A stretch of DNA of 64,000 nt from contig CAVZMO010000017.1 of the NCBI GenBank assembly GCA_963776195.1, forward strand, positions 43,466 through 107,465, written 5' to 3'. Within the stretch, counting starts at the first letter, position 1. Each line of letters begins with the position of its first letter. The notes beneath the pieces were generated by a model, which was not told where the DNA came from, did not search any database, and was given only the letters and a program-made list of their open reading frames with translations. This DNA comes from CAVZMO01 sp963776195 (lineage in GTDB: Bacteria > Nitrospirota > Thermodesulfovibrionia > Thermodesulfovibrionales > SM23-35). The translations under genes were made by a program, and so were the position numbers. Positions 25,001 to 34,684 of this stretch are shown here, in pieces.

Positions 25001-25928
25001 TTTCCCTCCCTACTATCCTTATCTCCGGTTCAAGCACAACATTGGATCTCTCCTTGACCCTGGCGGCAACCTCCTCAATAAGCATGATGAAATCCGCAGC
25101 ACTCGCCTTCCCTTTGTTGATGAAAAAATTTGCATGGACAGCGCTCACCTCGACATCACCTATCCTCATACTTTTGCACCCTGCTTCGTCAATAAGTTTC
25201 CCCGCAGACGATCCCGGGGGATTCTTAAATACGCATCCTGCAGAATGTTCCCAGACCGGCTGTTTCTCACGCTTTATCTTTAAGAAATCCTCGATCCTGG
25301 CTGAAATATCTTCCTTTTTGTCCTTCCTGAGTTTTATCTCCGCGCTCAGAAGCAATTCGTTTTGGGAGATGCCCGAACTTCTATACCCGAAAGCAATTCC
25401 TTCCGCCTTAAACCTATCGATCTTGCCCTCAGAGTCCATAATCTCTACCGAGACGAGTATATCTTTCATCTCGTACCCGAAAGCGCCCGCATTTCCGCAG
25501 ATCGCTCCACCCACGGTCCCGGGGATGCCCACAAGACCTTCAAGCCCTGAATAACCGTTTTCCTTTGAGAAATTCACAAGCCTCTGCAGCAATGCCCCGG
25601 CCCTTACAAACAAGTACACATTCTCGTCATCTTCTTTTACAGTTTCAATCTTTCTGAGAGACCTGAAAGAAATAACAGTACCTTCTATGCCGCCATCTCT
25701 GACCAAAATATTTGTCCCTCCCCCCAGAGGGAAGAAAGGGACACGGCGTCTTTTTAAACGTGCGCGCATATTGCTGAGTGAGAGAATATCCTGAGGTACG
25801 GCAAAAATATCCGCAGGCCCTCCTATCCTGAGAGAAGTATGGTCCCTCATCGGTTCCATGAACTTTACTTCACCTTCGAAGATACCTTCAGAAAATATAT
25901 CTTTCAGTTCCCGGCTGTTCACTTTCAA
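24987..25928 (-). CDS. murB: UDP-N-acetylmuramate dehydrogenase MurB
   Basis: A 313-residue flavoenzyme reducing UDP-GlcNAc-enolpyruvate to UDP-MurNAc. The FAD PP-loop domain has LRIGGPADIFAVP and LGGGTNILVRDGGIEG. The active-site region has GIPGTVGGAICGNAGAFG and the Tyr/Arg in AFGYRSSG. SAGCVFKNPPGSSAGKLIDEAG supplies the catalytic Ser and matches a type II-like MurB. It overlaps murC by four bases upstream. Confidence 0.96.
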   Translation of the reverse strand: MKVNSRELKDIFSEGIFEGEVKFMEPMRDHTSLRIGGPADIFAVPQDILSLSNMRARLKRRRVPFFPLGGGTNILVRDGGIEGTVISFRSLRKIETVKEDDENVYLFVRAGALLQRLVNFSKENGYSGLEGLVGIPGTVGGAICGNAGAFGYEMKDILVSVEIMDSEGKIDRFKAEGIAFGYRSSGISQNELLLSAEIKLRKDKKEDISARIEDFLKIKREKQPVWEHSAGCVFKNPPGSSAGKLIDEAGCKSMRIGDVEVSAVHANFFINKGKASAADFIMLIEEVAARVKERSNVVLEPEIRIVGRESVNG

Positions 25929-27319
25929 CTCTTCCCTCTTAACTTATGCACTATCTCTTCCCCTATCTTCCAGACATTGCCGGCGCCAAGAGTGAGGACA
26001 ATATCTCCTTTTTTCGCATTCGAGATAATAAGACTTGCAACAACTTCCTTATCTTTCTCATAAATGACATCGTTAAGCCCCGCTTCCCTAATTTTTTCGA
26101 CCAGGTTTTCCGAAGTTACACCTTCAATCGGAAGTTCTCCGGCCGGATATATATCGAGCACAACGAGCAAGTCAGCGTCCCGAAATGAAACCGAAAACTC
26201 ATCAAGCAGGTCTTTTGTCCTCGTGTATCTGTGAGGCTGGAAAAGAACTATTAACTTTGCCGTTTCCTGACGGCTGACTTGAAGGCTCTCTTTAACGGCC
26301 CTTAGCGTTGCCTTCACTTCTGAAGGATGGTGGCCATAATCATCGAATACCTTTACACCGTCCGCCTCGCCCTTGAATTCCAGTCTCCTCTGGATGCCGC
26401 TAAACCCTTTCAAGGCATCCCGCACGATGGTAATATCCATTTTGAGGATTAATGCCACGCCGATTGCAGCCAGGCAGTTGAGGACGTTGTGTATGCCCGG
26501 CGCGGGAAGTTCGAACACACCGATATTCCTTCCTTTGTATACTGCTTCAAAGCGGACAGACATAAAGCCTTTCCTGATATTCTCTGCATAAAGCTGTGCC
26601 TCTCCGGTTAGTCCGTATGTGATGTATCTCCTATGAACAGACGGCAGGAGTTCACGGATATATTCGTTCTCGATACAGACTATCGCTGCTCCGTAAAAGG
26701 GGACCTTATTGATGAAAGAGAGAAACGCCTCTTTCAATGCCTCTATTGTCCTGAAGAAATCCATGTGTTCTCTGTCAATATTCGTGACAACCGCAATCGT
26801 CGGAGAGAGTTTCAAGAAGGAACCGTCACTTTCATCGGCCTCAGCTACGAGGAAATCACCCTGTCCAAGTCTTGCGTTGCTACCCGTCGCCTTCAGTCTT
26901 CCACCTATGACAACCGTCGGGTCAAGTCCTCCATGGGCAAAAACAGTTGATATTAAGGACGTTGTCGTTGTCTTGCCGTGGGCTCCTGCAACGAGCACTC
27001 CGTATTTCAGTCTCGCAAGTTCCGCGAGCATCTCTGCACGGGGAATCACCGGTATAGACCTAGTCCCTGCCTCCATCACCTCCGGATTATCCGCCGAAAC
27101 TGCAGACGATATGACCAGTACATGGGCATCGTCGACATTTTCGGGCTTATGGCCGATATAGACCTTTATGCCTAAATCTCTTAATTTCTTTGTTGTCTCC
27201 GATTCCTTCAAATCAGAACCGGTCACCTCATAGCCAAGGTTGTGCAGCACCTCGGCGATTCCGGACATCCCTATGCCGCCTATCCCCACAAAATGTATTA
27301 TCCTGAACCTCTCGAACAC
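25925..27319 (-). CDS. murC: UDP-N-acetylmuramate--L-alanine ligase MurC
   Basis: A 464-residue Mur ligase adding L-Ala. N-terminal HFVGIGGIGMSGIAEVLHNL, P-loop GAHGKTTTTSLIST near residue 115, VAEADESDGSFLKL, and C-terminal VFDDYGHHPSEVKATLRA and LFQPHRYTRTKDLL are all MurC-specific. Domains are intact and of normal length. It starts three bases after the murG stop. Confidence 0.97.
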   Translation of the reverse strand: MFERFRIIHFVGIGGIGMSGIAEVLHNLGYEVTGSDLKESETTKKLRDLGIKVYIGHKPENVDDAHVLVISSAVSADNPEVMEAGTRSIPVIPRAEMLAELARLKYGVLVAGAHGKTTTTSLISTVFAHGGLDPTVVIGGRLKATGSNARLGQGDFLVAEADESDGSFLKLSPTIAVVTNIDREHMDFFRTIEALKEAFLSFINKVPFYGAAIVCIENEYIRELLPSVHRRYITYGLTGEAQLYAENIRKGFMSVRFEAVYKGRNIGVFELPAPGIHNVLNCLAAIGVALILKMDITIVRDALKGFSGIQRRLEFKGEADGVKVFDDYGHHPSEVKATLRAVKESLQVSRQETAKLIVLFQPHRYTRTKDLLDEFSVSFRDADLLVVLDIYPAGELPIEGVTSENLVEKIREAGLNDVIYEKDKEVVASLIISNAKKGDIVLTLGAGNVWKIGEEIVHKLRGKS

Positions 27320-27322
27320 TAT

Positions 27323-28465
27323 CTATCTCGCTCCCTTGGGCTGATGGCGGCCGATTCTGCCGGATGCGGAAGACTGTTTTATCAGACTCATCGCTATGTC
27401 AACCACCTTTGCACATGCCTCCGGTCTTCCCACCGACCTGCTGTTCCTCTGCATGTCCGTCCTTATTGCCCGGTTCATATACATTTCTCTTACGGTATCC
27501 GCAAGAGCCTCCCCTTTCAGTTCATGGTCAAGTATCACCTTTGCCGCACCGATCTCCCGGAGTTTTCTTGCATTCAGTTCCTGATGATTTCCTGCCGCGA
27601 AGGGATAAGGAACTAATATTGCAGGCTTCCCTATAGCGGTCAATTCCGCAAGCGTCGTCGCCCCTGCCCTTGAGACGACCACATCGGCAACAGCATACGC
27701 CTCGCCCATCTGGTAGATGAAGGGTGCAATTGTCCCTTTGAATCCCGCCATTCTGTATGCCTCCCTGATCTTTTCATAATCCTTTAGACCCGTTTGATGG
27801 AGAAACTGTATCTTATCTTTGAGATCATGCAGGTAGTTAAGGGCTTCTACCAAGGCCGTATTTATGCTCCTGGCCCCGGAACTGCCGCCGAAGACAAATA
27901 TGGTGAACAACTGCGGTTCGAGAGAAAAAAGCCTGTAGCCTGCTTCGGTGCTTCCCTTGAGAATATACGTTCTTATGGGATTTCCCGTAAGAAAGGTCTT
28001 TTCCTTCGGGAAGAAAGGAATACTTTCCTGATATGTTAAACATACCGTGTTTACGAATTTTCCGAGAATCTTATTCGTAAGACCGGGAACGGAATTCTGT
28101 TCAAGTATCATGGTCGGGATCGACATGAGGAATGCCAGAAACACGATCGCACCCGATGCATATCCGCCTGCACCTATTACCATATCAGGGTTGACTGTTT
28201 TAATAATTCTGTAAGAATCAATGACCGAAAAAAACATTTTTGCGATTGCCTTTATTTTTTTGGCGGTCGACACTCCAACCAGACCTTCGGCCCTTAAAAA
28301 CTTTAGGGGATAACCCTCCCTGGGTACCACCCTGGCCTCGATTCCGAATTCCGTACCGACGAAGATTACCTCCGTCGATGCGTCCCTGTTTCTTAACTCC
28401 TCAGCCACGGCCAGCCCGGGGAAAAGATGTCCTCCCGTACCTCCTCCTGCGATAACCACTCTCAT
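27323..28465 (-). CDS. murG: Lipid II synthase MurG
   Basis: A 380-residue peripheral-membrane glycosyltransferase making lipid II from lipid I and UDP-GlcNAc. GGGTGGHLFPGLAVAEEL is the N-terminal G loop. GAGGYASGAIVFLAFL and EQNSVPGLTNKILGKF follow. The second G loop is FVFGGSSGARSINTAL. VVSRAGATTLAELTAIGKPAILVPYP binds UDP. The tail RIGRHQPKGAR is unremarkable. Confidence 0.97.
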   Translation of the reverse strand: MRVVIAGGGTGGHLFPGLAVAEELRNRDASTEVIFVGTEFGIEARVVPREGYPLKFLRAEGLVGVSTAKKIKAIAKMFFSVIDSYRIIKTVNPDMVIGAGGYASGAIVFLAFLMSIPTMILEQNSVPGLTNKILGKFVNTVCLTYQESIPFFPKEKTFLTGNPIRTYILKGSTEAGYRLFSLEPQLFTIFVFGGSSGARSINTALVEALNYLHDLKDKIQFLHQTGLKDYEKIREAYRMAGFKGTIAPFIYQMGEAYAVADVVVSRAGATTLAELTAIGKPAILVPYPFAAGNHQELNARKLREIGAAKVILDHELKGEALADTVREMYMNRAIRTDMQRNSRSVGRPEACAKVVDIAMSLIKQSSASGRIGRHQPKGAR

Positions 28466-28510
28466 CAGAAGGTTTTTCTCCCGTTCTCGTAATGAGCGGC
28501 TTCTGACCCG

Positions 28511-29692
28511 CTAGTATGAACCTGAGGCCGAGTTGTATCTTCTGGAAACATTTCTTCTTGCCTTTCTTCTTACAAGCATTTCACGGTTGTTGAACACGGG
28601 TGAAGACTCTTCACCTCGTGATATATTCAGAAGTATTCCGATAGCCGCCATATTGACAAGGAGAGATGACCCGCCGTAACTGATGAACGGCAGAGGCAGA
28701 CCCTTTGTCGGTACCAGCCCTGTGGCAACCGCAAAGTTAATGAGCGCCTGCAAAGAGATCATCAGTGAAAGACCTGTCGCAAGATAATAGACGAACCTGT
28801 CCCTTGTCCTGTTCGCGATAGATACGCCCTTAATGAATAAAATCAGAAAAAGCGCTATAATAATTATCACGCCTATGAGTCCGAACTCTTCCCCGATAAT
28901 GGAGAAGATGAAATCCGTATGCGACTCGGGGAGATATGCCAATTTTTGTTTGGAACTTCCGAGACCCACGCCGGCAAAGCCTCCGCTTCCGAGTGCTATG
29001 AAAGATTGCACAAGCTGGAAGCCGCTGCCCTGTGCATCATCCCAGGGGTTAAGAAATGACGTAATCCTTCTCAGTCGATAGGGTTCCATGGCAAGCTTGA
29101 TTATTACCGGAACTGCCAACAAGAAGAGTGACGCAATATACCGCAATTTTACACCCGACAGAAAGAGCATTGCGAAAGTTAGGAACGTCAGACTCATGGC
29201 CGCGCCGAAATCAGGTTGTTTGAGAAAAGCTGCCTGAAAAATCACCATGACACCTACCGGTTTTAAAAAAGACACAAAATTGTCCGGCCTGTATTCCGGC
29301 ATCGACATATACCGCGCAAGAAATATGACCATGGAAAGCTTGACGAGTTCCGATGGCTGGAAAGTCGAAGGCCAGAGCCTGAGCCAGCGCCTTGCCCCCC
29401 CTGCCGATACGCCGATGTGCGGCACGAAAACAAGTACTAACAACAAAAAAGAAAAAATCAAAAGGGGAATCGAGATCTTCTTGATAAAGGGGGGATTCAG
29501 CTTATAGGCGACAATCATAAAGGTAAATCCCACGAGGATCGTGAATATATGTCTTTTGAAATAATAAAATTCCGTGACCCCTCTCTTTGCAAGTACAGGC
29601 GTAACGACGGAAGTTGAACTGTATATCATCAGTGCTCCGAAACCGACCAGAAGAACCGCAATGAGAAGCAACCACTTGTCGCACTTAAACAT
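28511..29692 (-). CDS. ftsW: Peptidoglycan glycosyltransferase FtsW
   Basis: A 393-residue SEDS-family polymerase with about ten transmembrane helices, working with FtsI at the septum. Seen: YSSTSVVTPVLAKRG near the N-terminus, GGARRWLRLWPSTFQPSELVK, LKQPDFGAAMSL with the catalytic Asp loop, LPESHTDFIFSIIGEEFGLIG, and GLPLPFISYGGSSLLVNM. The C-terminus is basic (RRKARRNVSRRY). It overlaps the murD stop (ATGA). Confidence 0.96.
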   Translation of the reverse strand: MFKCDKWLLLIAVLLVGFGALMIYSSTSVVTPVLAKRGVTEFYYFKRHIFTILVGFTFMIVAYKLNPPFIKKISIPLLIFSFLLLVLVFVPHIGVSAGGARRWLRLWPSTFQPSELVKLSMVIFLARYMSMPEYRPDNFVSFLKPVGVMVIFQAAFLKQPDFGAAMSLTFLTFAMLFLSGVKLRYIASLFLLAVPVIIKLAMEPYRLRRITSFLNPWDDAQGSGFQLVQSFIALGSGGFAGVGLGSSKQKLAYLPESHTDFIFSIIGEEFGLIGVIIIIALFLILFIKGVSIANRTRDRFVYYLATGLSLMISLQALINFAVATGLVPTKGLPLPFISYGGSSLLVNMAAIGILLNISRGEESSPVFNNREMLVRRKARRNVSRRYNSASGSY

Positions 29693-31122
29693 CAGTTCAT
29701 CTCCATCACAATCTTTTTGAACTGCCTTCCCCTGTGCTCAAAATTCGCGAACATATCAAAACTCGCACATGCGGGCGAAAGGAGCACCGTATCTCCTTGT
29801 ATGGCCCTGTTGCGAGAGCTATTCACAGCGTCTCTCAAATCCTTTGCCAGCGCGACATCGGTTACATCTCCGACAGCTTTCTTGATCTTTTCACTCGCCT
29901 CGCCGATCAATATCAGAGCCTTAACTCTTGCTTGAACCAAATCTCTCAACCGGGAGAAATCTCCCTCTTTGTCCCTGCCGCCTGCGATGAGGATGACGGG
30001 GCTTGAGAAGCTCTCCAGAGACTTTAAAACGGCATCGACATTCGTCCCCTTCGAATCGTTGTAATAAGAGACCCCATCCAACTCTCTGACGAATTCCAGT
30101 CTGTGCTCAAGTCCGGCGAATTCCTTCAATGAATCTATGACTGCCTCTACCGGGCAGCCTGCAAGGAGAGCCATGGCTGAAGCAGCCATGGCATTCTCCA
30201 GGTTATGGACGCCTTTTATCTTTATCTCTTCAACCTTTATAAGGGGCGATGGGCAAGGGGTAAGGGGTAAGCCCTGAATGTTGCAGTAAACAATTCCATT
30301 CTTGGAATAGATCCCTTCGACTTCCAGTTTTCGGCTGAAGTAGAATAGTTTCGGTTTTTCACTTTTTATTCTTAACTTTTCACTTTTAACTTTCATCGTC
30401 TCGGGATCATCCAGGTTCAATACGAGAAAATCATTCGCTGTCTGGTTTTCAAAGATCCTCGCCTTAGCGGCGCCATATTCTTCTATCGAATGATACCTGT
30501 CGAGATGGTCGGGTGTGATATTGACTATCGCAGCCACCTTCGGCCTGAAGTCCGTTATCGACTCCAGTTGAAAACTTGATACCTCGACAACGATGTAATC
30601 GTGACTCGTAACTCGTGACTCGTGACTCGTGATCATTTTTGATATCTCTTCCGTCACTGCATTTCCGATATTGCCCCCCAGGATCGTCCTGAATCCGCCT
30701 TTTTTCATCATGAAATCCAGCAGGGCCGTTGTCGTCGATTTCCCGTTTGTACCGGTAACAGCAAGGAATCCTATCTGACTTCCGGCTTCTGACTTCTGAC
30801 TTCTGATTACCTGATATGCAAGCTCAAGCTCTCCCAGTATCGGTATGCCTTTTGACTTTGCAAGGAACAAAGGCTTGATATCAAGTGGAACGCCGGGACT
30901 AACAATCAACGTGTCGGCATGCAGAAAAATATCTTCGGGATGTGATCCCAGTGCAAGCCGGACCGAGGGGTCCAGTTTGGGTATGGACTCTTTGAGTTCC
31001 TCTTCCGTTTTTGTGTCGGTTACGGTAACTCTCCCACCGAGTTCGGCAAGCAGATTGGCCGCACCAATGCCGCTCCGCGCAAGGCCGATAACTGTCACGT
31101 TCTTATCCTTTATTTCCCGCAA
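29692..31122 (-). CDS. murD: UDP-MurNAc-L-Ala--D-Glu ligase MurD, with in-frame repeat inserts
   Basis: A Mur ligase adding D-Glu. NVTVIGLARSGIGAANLLAE is the N-terminal Rossmann segment, VTGTNGKSTTTALLDFMM the P-loop, VVEVSSFQLESI, NITPDHLDRYHSIEEY, and YYNDSKGTNVDAVLKSLESF the C-terminal domain. Four short inserts made of simple or dispersed repeats lie in surface loops: SQKSEAGSQ just before the P-loop, TSHESRVTSH, KVKSEKLRIKSEK, and LTPCPSPL. The frame opens at 31248, but it overlaps the carboxypeptidase tail; the family start corresponds to a TTG at 31122 with GGGACGG upstream. An ATG at 31179 is the alternative. Confidence 0.9.
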   Translation of the reverse strand: MREIKDKNVTVIGLARSGIGAANLLAELGGRVTVTDTKTEEELKESIPKLDPSVRLALGSHPEDIFLHADTLIVSPGVPLDIKPLFLAKSKGIPILGELELAYQVIRSQKSEAGSQIGFLAVTGTNGKSTTTALLDFMMKKGGFRTILGGNIGNAVTEEISKMITSHESRVTSHDYIVVEVSSFQLESITDFRPKVAAIVNITPDHLDRYHSIEEYGAAKARIFENQTANDFLVLNLDDPETMKVKSEKLRIKSEKPKLFYFSRKLEVEGIYSKNGIVYCNIQGLPLTPCPSPLIKVEEIKIKGVHNLENAMAASAMALLAGCPVEAVIDSLKEFAGLEHRLEFVRELDGVSYYNDSKGTNVDAVLKSLESFSSPVILIAGGRDKEGDFSRLRDLVQARVKALILIGEASEKIKKAVGDVTDVALAKDLRDAVNSSRNRAIQGDTVLLSPACASFDMFANFEHRGRQFKKIVMEMN

Positions 31123-32236
31123 TTCCGTCCCGTTTCGCGATTCCGTAATTTTTGTTCTTGTTCCCTTTATACTTTGCATATACCTTTGCCTTGCTCTTCT
31201 TCTTTGCCAGGACCACCTTATTCTTCTGTTTCCCTGTTTTCTTCGCAATAAATTTCTCGCTCTGCCTGGATTTTGAGCTTTTCGCTTTCATCCTCGGTTT
31301 CTTTGCATGCGATGCCTTTTTTATTACCGATGTGTCCTCCATTTTGGCTAAGTAAATGACCGGGGCTTCCCCACTCCCCAGCACATCGAAGCCCTTTCCG
31401 ATGAGTATCTCCGATTCTCTCCAGAGGTCGGTCCTGCTCGGGCTTCCGAGAAGGGCGACAATGACCGTATCTGTTCTCGCGTTCGGCAGCACAGACGAAA
31501 CAATGCCTCGCATTATGCGTGTATCCTGTTTTACCCCCGACAAGGTCATCATCCGACCATAAGAGCTTATTCGTGTTTCTTAAGGAATATTTCCTTCCCC
31601 TTCTCCGTCGAGATTTCTGTAACACGGGTTCCTATGATCTCTTTCAGTTTTGGATATCTCAGCGCGTGATTCATTACCTTTGCCAGATCCGACGCGGTAA
31701 TATGCTGCCCGGGGCCGGGAAGGCCGTTAGGATTGATGAATTTAGTGTCCGCGGCGCCGATCGCAGCCGCCTTTGCGTTCATGAGTTCCACGAACCTTGC
31801 CTCAGAGCCTGCAACCGCCTTCCGCAAGGGCGACAGCCGCATCATTTGCCGAGCCGATCAATGCAGCGTACAGGAGTTTCTCAACAGTCACCCTATCGCC
31901 CGCTTTAAAGCCCGCCTTATGGGGCGGGGTAAGCGAGGCATTCCTGCTTACCGTTACGACATCTCTCAGATCCTTATTTTCCATTGTCACGATTGCAGTC
32001 ATCAGTTTTGTCGTGCTTGCCGGAAGGCACTTCAGATCAGGGTTTTTTGCGTAAAGGATCTTTCCTGTCGATGCATCCATCACAACTGCCGCCCTGGAAT
32101 GAACGTCTTCCGCGTAAGAAAAACTGGGAAGCATGCAGTAGACAGTAACCAGACAGATAAAATACATGATCTTATGCCCTTGTAATACTTTCTGCTTACT
32201 GCTCACTGATTTCTGCATACTTGTCATTATGATCAC
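31103..32236 (-). CDS. D-alanyl-D-alanine carboxypeptidase (peptidase S11, DacA-like), three frame breaks
   Basis: A penicillin-binding-protein-type carboxypeptidase trimming pentapeptides. The parts are in order but in different frames. The signal peptide and ASTTKLMTAIV (SxxK) and IGSANDAAVALAE (SxN) are in the first. GSEARFVELMNAKAAAIGA and FINPNGLPGPGQHITASDL are in the second. DDLVGGKTGYTHNARHCFV (KTG) is in the third. VALLGSPSRTDLWRES to the stop is in the fourth. Breaks fall near 31815, 31575 and 31477. The end is an unusual lysine-rich tail of about 65 residues (KKSKAKVYAKYKGNKNKN). All catalytic motifs are intact, so indel errors are more likely than decay. Its place between mraY and murD is uncommon. 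Confidence 0.85.
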
Positions 32237-33315
32237 CTCACTTTTAAAGTTGCCAGGCTCAAGAGAGCAAGCATTATTCCAACTATCCAGAATCTTACGA
32301 TCACCTTTGGTTCAGGCCATCCTTTCAACTCAAAATGATGATGGATAGGCGCCATTTTGAATATCCTCTTTCCTGTTAATTTGAATGACGCCACCTGCAT
32401 CATAACGGAGATTGTTTCGATAACAAAGATGCCTCCCACGATCGCAAGGACTATCTCGTGTTTTGTGATCACCGCAAGGGTACCGAGCGTCCCTCCGAGC
32501 CCGAGCGATCCTACATCACCCATAAAAACATCCGCCGGGTACGAGTTAAACCAAAGGAATCCAATGGCCGCGCCGAACATGGCGCCGCAGAAAACAGTCA
32601 GTTCACCGGTGCCCGGTAAGAAGAGGACCTGGAGGTATTGGGCCAATCCCTTGTGTCCCGATATATAAACAAGCACACCATTGGCAAGGACGGCGACGGC
32701 GACAAGTCCTATTGCGAGTCCATCTATTCCATCGGTCAGGTTGACCGCATTTGACGAGCCTACCATGACTATAACCGAGAAGGGGATATAGAGTAGTCCG
32801 AGATCGAAGAGCCATTTCTTAAAGAAAGGAATGCTTAAAACATCTGCATAAGGGTCCTTCGGATTCATATAGAGGAAGATCCCGATTAAAAACGCAAGGG
32901 CTATCTGTAGTCCGAACTTCTGGTACGCCCTGAGCCCCTTGTGGCTCTGCCTCACTATTTTTAAGTAATCATCGATAAAACCGATGGCTCCGAATCCCGC
33001 CAGTGCAACGATCATGACCCAGATATATATATTCTTAAGGTCTCCCCACATTAAAATAGAGAGAAGGATGCCCAGTATGATGAGGAGTCCTCCCATGGTT
33101 GGCGTTCCGGTTTTACCCACATGGGCTTTCGGACCATCAGCTCTTATCTGCTCGGTCACGCTCAATCTTTTCAGTTTCATAATCATCCAGGGGCCCCATA
33201 ACAATGAAAACCCCATCGCCGTAAGTACGGCGAGGGAAGTTCTGAATGTGATATATCTGAAAACATTCAGCGGCGAAAACCAGTCGTGCAGGCCGTATAA
33301 AAGGCTATAGAGCAT
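32233..33315 (-). CDS. mraY: Phospho-N-acetylmuramoyl-pentapeptide transferase MraY
   Basis: A 360-residue integral membrane enzyme with ten helices making lipid I. KAHVGKTGTPTMGGLLII, the catalytic Asp pair in FIDDYLKIVRQSHKGL, SSNAVNLTDGIDGLA, FLWFNSYPADVFMGDVGSL and KMAPIHHHFELKGWPEPKV are the family motifs. It overlaps the murF stop and is overlapped by the carboxypeptidase gene. Confidence 0.97.
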   Translation of the reverse strand: MLYSLLYGLHDWFSPLNVFRYITFRTSLAVLTAMGFSLLWGPWMIMKLKRLSVTEQIRADGPKAHVGKTGTPTMGGLLIILGILLSILMWGDLKNIYIWVMIVALAGFGAIGFIDDYLKIVRQSHKGLRAYQKFGLQIALAFLIGIFLYMNPKDPYADVLSIPFFKKWLFDLGLLYIPFSVIVMVGSSNAVNLTDGIDGLAIGLVAVAVLANGVLVYISGHKGLAQYLQVLFLPGTGELTVFCGAMFGAAIGFLWFNSYPADVFMGDVGSLGLGGTLGTLAVITKHEIVLAIVGGIFVIETISVMMQVASFKLTGKRIFKMAPIHHHFELKGWPEPKVIVRFWIVGIMLALLSLATLKVR

Positions 33316-34684
33316 ATGCCTCCAGAGCCTTTTCCATCCCCATGCCCCTTGAGCCCTTTATCAAAACCGTATCTCCTTCTTTCAGGATATCCTTTAAAAG
33401 CCTGCCGGCCTCCGCAGCAGCTTGCAGACTATAGACCTCGCCCGGGAATTCTGACACGGCAAAGGCCATGCGTGGGCCTACAGCGATGAAAATATCGATC
33501 TGAAGTCCGGACATCAGCCTGCCGAGTTGTCTGTGAGCCTCTTCCTCATATGCTCCGAGTTCCAGCATGTCCCCCAGGACAGCGATGGCCCGCCCTTTCC
33601 TGGTCCTGACAAGCTCCCTTACCGCCGCCTCCATCGATGCCGGATTAGCATTGTACATATCGCTTATTACCCGGACCCCGCACACTTCTCTGAACTGAAG
33701 CCTCATCGGAAGGCCGGTAAAAGAATCAATCACACTCTTCATGCTCACCATATCAATATTGAATAGATGTCCGACCGAGGCTGCCGCGAGCAGATTGTAA
33801 ATATTAAACATCCCGGATATCTTCGGGTTGACCGCTATGGATATGTTCTCGGGAACATGGAGGGTAAAGCTGGAACCCTCTTCGTGGAGTTTTATATCCG
33901 TTGCATAGACATCAGCGGGGTTTTGTATCCCGTATCTTACAAGCGATCCCCTGAATCCCGATTGATAAATACCCTCCATCATAAAAGGGTCGTCCGCATT
34001 CACAACGGCAACTCCGACCGCACCGAGAAGTTCAAGTTTGGTCTTCCGCACTGTTTCGATATCTTTAAAACCTTCCAGATGGGCAGGGCTTATATTCGTT
34101 AGGACTCCGTAATCCGGCTCTGCTATGTTACAGAGTTCCTTTATCTCCCCGGGTCCGCTTGCACCCATCTCAAGAACGATAACCTCGTCCTCATCCGCTA
34201 TGTCCGTCAAACTTAGGGGGAGTCCGATGTGGTTATTGAAATTGCCGGAGTTTTTTAATACCCTGTATCGGGTGTCCAGGATCGACGCGATAAGTTCCTT
34301 TGTTGTTGTCTTGCCATTGGAACCCGTCACGGCAACGACAGGGATATCCCGTTTCAAGCGCAAGAAACGTGCGATATCCTGCAGGGCTTTTAATGTGTCC
34401 TTGACCGATATTATCGTCTTATCCTTTATAGGCTCGAATTCAGGAAGACTGACGACCGCTCCGCTGCCTTTCTCCAGGGCTTCGCGAATAAAATCGTGGC
34501 CGTCAAATCTGTCACCCTTAAGAGCAATAAATAATTCACCTTCTTTTATCTTCCTTGAGTCTATGCACACCCCTCCGAAGGAGCCTGAATGGCCGCTGAT
34601 CAGCTCACCGCCTGTTGCTCTCATGACATCTTCCATTTTCAAAATTTTCGCAGTCTCCTGATCAAGGCAGTTCGGATTATTCAT
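33305..34684 (-). CDS. murF: UDP-MurNAc-tripeptide--D-Ala-D-Ala ligase MurF
   Basis: A 459-residue Mur ligase adding the D-Ala-D-Ala made by Ddl. GVCIDSRKIKEGELFIALKG is the UDP-binding region, VTGSNGKTTTKELIASIL the P-loop near residue 118, EMGASGPGEIKELCNIAEP, and ISDMYNANPASMEAAVRELV the C-terminal domain. Normal length. Overlaps murE by four bases. Confidence 0.97.
   Translation of the reverse strand: MNNPNCLDQETAKILKMEDVMRATGGELISGHSGSFGGVCIDSRKIKEGELFIALKGDRFDGHDFIREALEKGSGAVVSLPEFEPIKDKTIISVKDTLKALQDIARFLRLKRDIPVVAVTGSNGKTTTKELIASILDTRYRVLKNSGNFNNHIGLPLSLTDIADEDEVIVLEMGASGPGEIKELCNIAEPDYGVLTNISPAHLEGFKDIETVRKTKLELLGAVGVAVVNADDPFMMEGIYQSGFRGSLVRYGIQNPADVYATDIKLHEEGSSFTLHVPENISIAVNPKISGMFNIYNLLAAASVGHLFNIDMVSMKSVIDSFTGLPMRLQFREVCGVRVISDMYNANPASMEAAVRELVRTRKGRAIAVLGDMLELGAYEEEAHRQLGRLMSGLQIDIFIAVGPRMAFAVSEFPGEVYSLQAAAEAGRLLKDILKEGDTVLIKGSRGMGMEKALEAYAL

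Noticed and set aside
30601..30635. TCGTGACTCG tandem repeat as a CRISPR-like or operator array
   Set aside because: It lies inside murD in frame, has no spacers and belongs to the coding-repeat inserts.
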